A stretch of DNA of 18,923 bases from CAIOYC01 sp038327995 (lineage in GTDB: Bacteria; Pseudomonadota; Alphaproteobacteria; Caulobacterales; Caulobacteraceae). The notes under the pieces were generated by a model. That model saw only the letters and a list, made by a program, of their open reading frames with translations, was not told where the DNA came from and made no database searches. The stretch spans positions 1-18,923 of the forward strand of contig JBBQLP010000051.1 in assembly GCA_038327995.1 (NCBI GenBank), written 5' to 3'. Of the stretch, positions 13,424 to 18,923 are shown piece by piece; the stretch's first letter is position 1, and every line of letters begins with the position of its first letter. Both the position numbers and the translations under genes were made by a program.

Positions 13424-14818
13424 ATGCCGATATTCAGCCCGGGCGAAACATCCAGGCGTTACGCCCCCGTGGTCGTTGGTTGCGTGGCTGTTCTTGCCGC
13501 CGTCGGGTGCGGAGTGGGTGTATCGGCGCTCTTCTCTCACAAGCAGGACGCCAAACAGGTCGCCCGGTTCCTGACCCCGCTTCAGGCCAAGGCGCTGGAG
13601 CATCAGGCCTACGCCCAGGCCGAAACCCGCGCCGGTTTCGCCGCGCCGGTCTCGGTACCCGTGCAGGTCAAGCCCGGTGAGACGCTGCAATCCGCCGTTC
13701 AGCGCGCAGGCGTCGCCGCCGATGAAGCCCATACCGTGGTGCAGGCGCTGGCTGCGGTGATCGACACCATCCACATTAAAGCGGGTCTGGCCTTCCAGGC
13801 TGCCGTGGCCGCCCCGCGCGGACGCAGCGGTTCGGCGCGGCTGATCGGGCTTTCCATGCGCACCGGCCCCGCCAGCGCCATCACCCTATCGCGTACCTTC
13901 GACGGGGCGTTGAAGCTGCGCCAACTTGAGGAAAAGGTGCGTGACGAGACCACCGTCGCGCAGGGCAATATGTCTGGCTCGCTCTATGAGAGCGCGCTGA
14001 AAGCGGGCGCCGACAGCCGCATGGTGGCCGAGGCCGTCAAGCTGTTCAGCCACAAGGTCGACTTCGCCCGCGACATTCACCCTTCGGACGCCTTCCGTCT
14101 GGTGTTCGACCGCAAGGTTACGGAATCCGGCCGGACGGTGGAGACCGGCGATCTGCTCTACGCCGAGCTTGGCGCCAAGGGGCAGACCACCCGTTTTTAC
14201 CGCTTCGACAACGGCGGCCACACTGACTATTTCGACGAACTTGGCAAGAATATCAAAGGCTTCCTCCTGCGCACGCCTATGGACGGCGCCCGCGTCACCT
14301 CCAGCTTCGGGATGCGCCTGCACCCGCTGCTCGGCTACACCCGGATGCACGCGGGCATCGACTTCGGTGCGCCTATCGGCACCCCGGTCTATGCGGCGGG
14401 CGCTGGCACGGTGCGCGAAGAGCGATGGGCCGGCGGCTACGGCCACTGGCTGAAGATCGAGCATCAGGGGGGCTGGGCCACCGGTTACGGACACCTGTCG
14501 CGCTACGCCTCGGGCCTGCACGTAGGCCAGAAGGTGGCGCAGGGGCAGGTGGTGGCCTTCGTCGGTTCCACCGGAATGTCCACCGGCCCGCACCTGCACT
14601 ACGAAGTGATGCACGGAAAAGAGAAGCTGAACCCGTCCAGCGCCAAGGTGCCACAGGGCACGATCCTGGGTGGGCGCGAACTCGCCGCCTTCAAATCGCA
14701 GAAGGCCCACGTGGACGCCCTGATCAACAAGGCGTCCACCCGCGACGGGACCCCGGAAAACCTCGCCAGCCTCAACCTGCGCGGACGCAAAGGCCTGTCG
14801 AGCGGAAACGCGCGCTAA
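13424..14818 (+). CDS. M23 family peptidoglycan DD-endopeptidase, MepM-like
   Basis: This 464-residue protein should cut peptide cross-links in the periplasm. Residues 13-35 form an uncleaved-looking membrane anchor (YAPVVVGCVAVLAAVG). Residues 78-130 look like the LysM/OapA-like N domain (VQVKPGETLQSAVQRAG). Residues 180-230 form the Csd3/MepM-type second domain (GNMSGSLYESALKAGAD, FSHKVDFARDIHPSDAFRLV). The C-terminal LytM domain (about 285-400) has all zinc and catalytic residues: His309 and Asp313 (RMHAGIDFGAPIGTPV), His357 (GYGHLS), His390 and His392 (GPHLHYEV). An active enzyme is therefore expected, unlike EnvC-type activators. GGAG lies four bases before the ATG at 13424. A basic tail of about 50 residues follows. 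The stop faces the flavoenzyme stop across only nine bases. The 279-base leader includes a palindrome at 13375-13386. Confidence 0.92.
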   Translation: MPIFSPGETSRRYAPVVVGCVAVLAAVGCGVGVSALFSHKQDAKQVARFLTPLQAKALEHQAYAQAETRAGFAAPVSVPVQVKPGETLQSAVQRAGVAADEAHTVVQALAAVIDTIHIKAGLAFQAAVAAPRGRSGSARLIGLSMRTGPASAITLSRTFDGALKLRQLEEKVRDETTVAQGNMSGSLYESALKAGADSRMVAEAVKLFSHKVDFARDIHPSDAFRLVFDRKVTESGRTVETGDLLYAELGAKGQTTRFYRFDNGGHTDYFDELGKNIKGFLLRTPMDGARVTSSFGMRLHPLLGYTRMHAGIDFGAPIGTPVYAAGAGTVREERWAGGYGHWLKIEHQGGWATGYGHLSRYASGLHVGQKVAQGQVVAFVGSTGMSTGPHLHYEVMHGKEKLNPSSAKVPQGTILGGRELAAFKSQKAHVDALINKASTRDGTPENLASLNLRGRKGLSSGNAR

Positions 14819-14827
14819 CCCGCGACC

Positions 14828-16621
14828 TTAGCCCATTCGGGTGAAACCGTCGGGGCTCCAGCGTTCGCTGCCGATCCCATGGTGGACGATGAACAGCCCG
14901 TCGGGGTCATAGCGCGCCTTGATCCGCTCCAATCGTGCCGCGTTCGTTCCCCAATAGGCATCGCGCCAGTTCGGCTCGAAAAAGTCGCTCTCCGAGACGT
15001 ATGAGGCGGGGGCAGGCGCCAGCAGCTTCAGCGCCGCCATCGCCTCGCGCATGGTCGTGGCGTCGGCGCGGCCGTCGGCGTCGTGGGGCTCGTGGCCGGG
15101 GATGCCCGGATAGGCGGGCGGCTCTTCACCACCCGTGATGGCGAGAGCGAAGGCCTCCAGCACCGCCGGGTTGGTGGCCGTGTCTCGCGAGGCGGCTAAC
15201 GCCTCAGGCGGAGCGCCCGCCAGCCCCTTGTTGAAATGCAGCGATACACCCCAATCGCGCGCGGCAGTGAGGATTGCATCGACCAGCCTGCCCTGGCTCC
15301 CGGGCAAGAGCAGGCCCTTCGGCAGCCACACCGAATGGTATCCGTGCAGCACCTGGCCCACCTGGCCTGCGTCGCCCGCCCAGAAGGTGTTGTCCGCAGA
15401 GGCGCCGGGCCGGTCATCGGTGATCACGATCCCGCCCAGCGAGCCCATGAAGGCGGCGTCCCAGAACTTGCGGGCTGGGAGGGCGATGATGAAGGGCCTG
15501 GCCTTCATGGCGTAATTGTCCCCCGCTGCCTTCACCCAGTCGAAGAAGGGGCGCCAAACCTCCTGCGCCGCCTTCTGATCCATGCCCTGGAACACCATGG
15601 ACAGGGTGACTGCGCGCGCGGAGAACCTGATCTGCTCGCCCCAGTGGGGGTTCATCAGCATACTGCGGTAGAACTCCACCGTATGCGCGACCAGACGCCG
15701 ATAGGCCTCGTCCGTTTTCGCCTCGATCCGCGCCTGCACCGTCCCGAACTGGTCCGGCAGGGCGTGGGTTCGCAAGGTAAGGCGCGTGACGACGCCGAAA
15801 CTGCCCCCTCCCCCACCCTTGATCGCCCAGAACAGGTCGGGATTGGCGCGCGGATTGGCGATGCGGACCTCGCCATCGGCAGTGACCACCTCGGCTTCGA
15901 GGAGGTTCGAGGCCGCGGTGCCGAAGGCTTTGGAAAAGCTGCCAAAGCCGCCGCTCTGGATCAGCCCCGCGACTCCGACTGTGGTGCAACCGCCGCCCTG
16001 GACGTAGCGCCCGCGCCTGGTCGTCACCGAGTCATAGACTTGTTTCCAGATCGCCCCCGCGCCGACGCTGACGGCGTGTTGCGGCGCGATGCGGCCCGCG
16101 CAACCTTGAGCGATGAAGGCCTCGTGTAGGTCGATGTCGTGCATCGCCCGGGTCCAGACCAACAGCGAATCCGGGGCGTTGGACGTGCCGTGATAACTGT
16201 GGCCGCCGCCCTTCACCACCAGCCGCAACCGATGCTTGCGCGCAAAGTTCACCGCCACCGCGACGTCCGCCGCATTCGTAGCCTTCACGGCGTATTCGCT
16301 TGGCTTTGTGGTCCAGGCGTCGGTGTAGCCAAGCGTCTGTGTCAGGGCCAAGTCATCGCCGATGAAGTAGGGATTGCGCAGGTTCGTGAAGAGAGCGACG
16401 CAAGCCGCTCCCTTGGGGTCGGCGGCGCAGGAGCCGAACGGCGAGACGACCTTCACCAATCTTCCGCCCACCTCCGCCGAAAGCCCGGCCCACGCCCCCT
16501 CGTGCGGCCAGCCCGCCTCCCCCGGCCGCACCCGCCTGAAGGGCGAGCGTACGGCGGCGAGGGCCAACGCGGGCGAGGCGGCGAGGGCTCCGGCGCTGGC
16601 CAGAAGCTGTCTGCGATCCAT
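14828..16621 (-). CDS. Tat-exported FAD-linked oxidase, berberine-bridge (BBE) type
   Basis: The 597-residue product starts MDRRQLLASAGALAASPALA, a twin-arginine signal, so the folded, cofactor-loaded enzyme is probably exported to the periplasm. The FAD-binding (PCMH) domain spans about 105-290: VKGGGHSYHGTSNAP has His141 and QGGGCTTVGVAGL has Cys212, the two residues that in BBE-type enzymes link FAD through 8-alpha-histidyl and 6-S-cysteinyl bonds. Bicovalent flavin is therefore likely. IKGGGGGSFGVVTRLTL follows. The C-terminal BBE segment reads YWGTNAARLERIKARYDPDGLF. These enzymes oxidise alcohols, sugars or secondary metabolites with O2 and make H2O2; the substrate here is unknown. It lies 71 bases downstream of a MerR/TipAS gene on the same strand. 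It is longer than many BBE oxidases (about 450-550) because of an N-terminal extension between the signal and the FAD domain. Confidence 0.88.
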   Translation of the reverse strand: MDRRQLLASAGALAASPALALAAVRSPFRRVRPGEAGWPHEGAWAGLSAEVGGRLVKVVSPFGSCAADPKGAACVALFTNLRNPYFIGDDLALTQTLGYTDAWTTKPSEYAVKATNAADVAVAVNFARKHRLRLVVKGGGHSYHGTSNAPDSLLVWTRAMHDIDLHEAFIAQGCAGRIAPQHAVSVGAGAIWKQVYDSVTTRRGRYVQGGGCTTVGVAGLIQSGGFGSFSKAFGTAASNLLEAEVVTADGEVRIANPRANPDLFWAIKGGGGGSFGVVTRLTLRTHALPDQFGTVQARIEAKTDEAYRRLVAHTVEFYRSMLMNPHWGEQIRFSARAVTLSMVFQGMDQKAAQEVWRPFFDWVKAAGDNYAMKARPFIIALPARKFWDAAFMGSLGGIVITDDRPGASADNTFWAGDAGQVGQVLHGYHSVWLPKGLLLPGSQGRLVDAILTAARDWGVSLHFNKGLAGAPPEALAASRDTATNPAVLEAFALAITGGEEPPAYPGIPGHEPHDADGRADATTMREAMAALKLLAPAPASYVSESDFFEPNWRDAYWGTNAARLERIKARYDPDGLFIVHHGIGSERWSPDGFTRMG

Positions 16622-16661
16622 GGGCGGGCTCGGTGCGATTCAAACGTCGCCGCCAGCTTAG

Positions 16662-16689
16662 CGGCCAGCGCCCCTGCCGCCTATGGCCG
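16662..16689 (-). terminator. Possible hairpin after the MerR/TipAS gene
   Basis: CGGCCA at 16662-16667 pairs with TGGCCG at 16684-16689, starting three bases after the regulator stop. An alternative 5-base stem (GCCGC 16649-16653, GCGGC 16661-16665) overlaps it. No T-run follows on the minus strand, so termination is uncertain and read-through into the flavoenzyme gene is plausible. Confidence 0.22.
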
Positions 16690-16692
16690 AGA

Positions 16693-17478
16693 TCAGCCCT
16701 GTGCCTTACGCGCGGCCTGCGCCTGGCCGATGAAGACGAACATATCCGGCGTCATGGGCAGACGAGGCGCCGTCGCGGGATCAGCCATGGCCTCTTTCCA
16801 CATCGCCCCGGCCTTGGCGTGCAGCGCCGGATCGCCTTGCGTGAATTTGGCGAGTTGAGCGCCCCAGCGGTCGGCGAGGTCCATGGCTTGCGGCGAGGCA
16901 GGATCGCCTTTGGCCATCAGCGCCTTGCACTCCTCGATCAGCTTGGCCCAGGCGTTGGACGCCTCGGTCTGCTCATCGACGCCGAAGTTGCGCGCCTCCA
17001 GCGTTTTCAGCTCATCGTTTGTGAAGTGCTTTTCAGCCAGGGGATCGAACACGGCCTTCATTTCCGCATCGCTCAGTTTCTCGGTCATGGTGGTTTCCTT
17101 GGTCAGGGTTGCGAGGTCGTCGATGGAAAGAGCCTCGCCTTGCGCCAGCCGCCGCCGCGCCGTTCGGACCAGCTCCAGCGCCCGGTCCAGCCGCGCGCGG
17201 TCGCCCGCCAGCGCCTGTTCCTGCAGCCCGAGAACGGCATCCAGTCCCACCCCGCCCCGCAACAGATCACCGATCCGCTGGAGGGGCAGGCCCAGCCGTT
17301 TCAAAGCCAGCACCTGATGTAGACGGGTGATCGCTTCGGGTCCGTAGGCGCGCCAGCCGTTGGAAGTGCGTAAGGGGCGCACCAGGCCGCGAGTCTCATA
17401 CAGACGCAGGGCCTTGACGGTGACGCCCAGACGACGCGCCGCCTCGGCTGGACTGAGATGTTCGGCTCGCTCGCTCAC
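16693..17478 (-). CDS. MerR-family transcription regulator with TipAS ligand-binding domain
   Basis: Residues 7-77 are a MerR winged helix-turn-helix (LSPAEAARRLGVTVKALRLY, ETRGLVRP, NGWRAYGPEAITRLHQV). A coiled-coil dimer helix spans about 85-130. Residues 135-255 form a TipAS/antibiotic-recognition domain (MKAVFDPLAEKHFTNDELK, then SPQAMDLADRWGAQLAKFTQGDP). TipAS domains in TipA, SkgA and related proteins bind thiopeptides or other drug-like ligands, and MerR activators remodel promoters with long spacers. Caulobacter SkgA, a TipA relative, controls catalase, so an oxidative or toxic-compound cue is plausible. The start is GTG at 17478 with AAGGGAG eight bases upstream; length (261) is normal. 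The flavoenzyme follows after 71 bases. An internal ATG before the TipAS domain could give a short ligand-binding form, as in TipA, but this is unproven. Confidence 0.9.
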   Translation of the reverse strand: MSERAEHLSPAEAARRLGVTVKALRLYETRGLVRPLRTSNGWRAYGPEAITRLHQVLALKRLGLPLQRIGDLLRGGVGLDAVLGLQEQALAGDRARLDRALELVRTARRRLAQGEALSIDDLATLTKETTMTEKLSDAEMKAVFDPLAEKHFTNDELKTLEARNFGVDEQTEASNAWAKLIEECKALMAKGDPASPQAMDLADRWGAQLAKFTQGDPALHAKAGAMWKEAMADPATAPRLPMTPDMFVFIGQAQAARKAQG

Positions 17479-17750
17479 GGCGAAGGCTCCCTTTCATCGA
17501 CGATTTGAGGGGATGAGGCCGGACCCAAGGGACGGGTCAAGCGGGTTTTTACCCTCATCATTCTGACTACATGATCGACCAGAAGCGTAATCACGCGACG
17601 GGGCTGGCTTAGCCGTTGAGGCGGACCCTCCGAAGGCCAGCTATGGGTGGAAACGGGACCTTCAATGGTGTTACCCAAACCGGCGCGGCGGTGAACCAAC
17701 TTTGCCTACGGCTGTTGTCTAGGAAATGGTTCGGGCTTTAACGTGGACCA

Positions 17751-18923
17751 ATGAGCGAAGTGAGAAACCGGTCAGATTTTCTTGCGGGAGGCGGGAGCCT
17801 CGGGCAGTTGATGCGAGCCAAGGATTGGGCCGCCACCCCACTGGGGCCGACCGACGCGTGGCCCGAGAGCTTGCGTACGTCGGTCAGCACCTGCCTCAAT
17901 TGCAGTTTCCCCATTTTAATTTGGTGGGGACCCGAGCTGGTCAAAATCTACAACGATGCCTACGCGGAGATCATCGCTGCCAAGCATCCCCATGCGCTCG
18001 GCAGTCCGGGTCGAGAAGTCTGGCCTGAAATCTGGGATACCATCGGCCCGATGCTTGATCGGGTGACGGGCGCCGGAGAGGCTTTTCCGGCGAACGACCT
18101 TCGTTTGGACCTACATCGAAAGGGCTATCTGGAAGAATGCTATTTTAGTTTCTCGTATAGTCCCATCCGTGATGAGACTGGTCGTGTTGCAGGCGTCTTC
18201 TGTCCGGTAGTCGAGACGACAGACCGCGTTTTCGCCGAGCGCCGCTCCGCATTGTTGCTCGAGCTTGAGGACCGGTTGCGAGAGGCAGCCGACCCCATAA
18301 GCGTGAAAGCGACTGTTTCGGCCATGATCGGCCCGCACTTCGGTGTTGGCCAGGCTGTGTATGCTGAGGTTCAGCCAGATGACGAGTTTGTATTAATCGA
18401 AGCGGCCTGGAACGATGATAAAGTTCCCCGTTTAGCCGGTCTTTATCGCCTTCCGGAGTTGGGCTCGACGCTTATCGCTGAGCTTCAACGAGATCGGGTC
18501 GTATCGATAGACGATGTTCAAAGCGATCCGCGCACATCGGCTCCCCAGTCCCTGCGCAATTTTGCCAACATTCAGATACGGTCGTTCCTCGCTGTTCCAC
18601 TCTTTAAAAACAATCGGTTCATCGCCTATCTCTCGCTCTCGGATTCAAAGCCGAGACAGTGGAACAGCCATGAGGCCAGCGTGCTGCGGGACTTCACGGA
18701 ACGGGCCTGGGCGGCTTTGGAAAGGACGCGCGCCTCGATACAGTTGCTAGAGAGCGAAACGCGTCTGCGCGTACTGAATGAGGAGTTGGAGGCTCGCGTC
18801 GAGACTCGAACCCAAGAATTAATGGTCGCTGAGGACGCGCTGCGCCAAGCACAGAAGATGGAGGCTGTGGGACAGCTCACCGGGGGAATCGCGCACGACT
18901 TCAACAATCTGCTCGCTGGCATC
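17751..18923 (+). CDS. PAS-GAF sensor histidine kinase (3' end missing)
   Basis: The frame is open from ATG at 17751 to the window end (391 codons, no stop). Residues 20-160 are a PAS-like domain of the type common in alphaproteobacterial hybrid kinases (DWAATPLGPTDAWPESLRTS, FPILIWWGPELVKIYNDAY, YFSFSYSPIRDETGRVAGVF). Residues 165-325 are a GAF domain (SVKATVSAMIGPHFGVGQ, IRSFLAVPLFKNNRFIAYLS). A coiled-coil linker (about 330-370) leads to the HisKA box QKMEAVGQLTGGIAHDFNNL with phospho-acceptor His382. No transmembrane segment is seen, so it is a cytosolic sensor. A HATPase domain and probably a receiver would follow beyond the edge. GTGGA about four bases before the ATG is a weak ribosome site. 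By eye it is less GC-rich than the rest of the window. It is divergent from the MerR gene across 272 bases. Confidence 0.9.
   Translation, partial: MSEVRNRSDFLAGGGSLGQLMRAKDWAATPLGPTDAWPESLRTSVSTCLNCSFPILIWWGPELVKIYNDAYAEIIAAKHPHALGSPGREVWPEIWDTIGPMLDRVTGAGEAFPANDLRLDLHRKGYLEECYFSFSYSPIRDETGRVAGVFCPVVETTDRVFAERRSALLLELEDRLREAADPISVKATVSAMIGPHFGVGQAVYAEVQPDDEFVLIEAAWNDDKVPRLAGLYRLPELGSTLIAELQRDRVVSIDDVQSDPRTSAPQSLRNFANIQIRSFLAVPLFKNNRFIAYLSLSDSKPRQWNSHEASVLRDFTERAWAALERTRASIQLLESETRLRVLNEELEARVETRTQELMVAEDALRQAQKMEAVGQLTGGIAHDFNNLLAGI

Noticed and set aside
15236..16129. Open frame of 297 codons on the plus strand opposite the flavoenzyme gene
   Set aside because: Antisense to a gene with clear FAD-linking motifs; the predicted product has no domain or signal.
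17543..17554. GGGT-TTTT-ACCC as a terminator or operator upstream of the MerR gene
   Set aside because: A four-base stem is too weak, and it is upstream of both divergent genes, not after a gene.

Overview
The window is a high-GC, gene-dense stretch of an alphaproteobacterial chromosome, most likely from Caulobacterales (Caulobacter/Phenylobacterium/Brevundimonas relatives). The basis is a recognisable ChpT cell-cycle phosphotransferase beside a CheY-like regulator and CheR, an xseA-DUF2093 pair, and a DUF374-waaA-lpxK lipid A block. No tRNA, rRNA, insertion sequence, CRISPR array or prophage gene was seen. Almost all the DNA is explained by ordinary chromosomal genes.

Layout. (1) 1-3101, plus strand: a translationally coupled outer-membrane lipid operon (DUF374 acyltransferase, truncated by the window edge; waaA; lpxK; a DUF1330 protein). 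Every junction is a 4-base ATGA overlap. (2) 3102-3597: the only gap over 300 bases, between two convergent genes. It holds a hairpin and one or two possible small ORFs. (3) 3598-6937, minus strand: a tandem pair of small secreted paralogues, purD, and an APH-like phosphotransferase. (4) 7029-9540, plus strand: xseA, a DUF2093 protein and a single-domain response regulator with an arginine-rich tail. (5) 9544-12586, minus strand: chpT, a CheY-like regulator, CheR and an LpxL-like acyltransferase. (6) 12687-14818: a DUF3553 protein, a small two-helix membrane protein on the opposite strand, and a MepM-like M23 peptidoglycan hydrolase. (7) 14828-17478, minus strand: a MerR/TipAS regulator upstream of a Tat-exported berberine-bridge-type flavoenzyme. 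(8) 17751-18923, plus strand: the N-terminal part of a PAS-GAF histidine kinase that runs off the window.

Shared themes are the cell envelope (lipid A acylation and Kdo transfer, peptidoglycan hydrolysis, secreted proteins) and phosphorelay signalling (ChpT, two receiver-only proteins, a sensor kinase). ChpT is known from Caulobacter to carry phosphate from the hybrid kinase CckA to CtrA and CpdR. The neighbouring CheY-like and CheR genes look like one transcription group with it, although their link to the relay is not shown by sequence.

I did not find a clear new defence, mobile or biosynthetic system. The best candidates for undescribed biology are the tandem secreted paralogues, the DUF1330 gene locked into the lipid A operon, the MerR/TipAS-flavoenzyme pair, and a few intergenic inverted repeats around chpT and the M23 gene.
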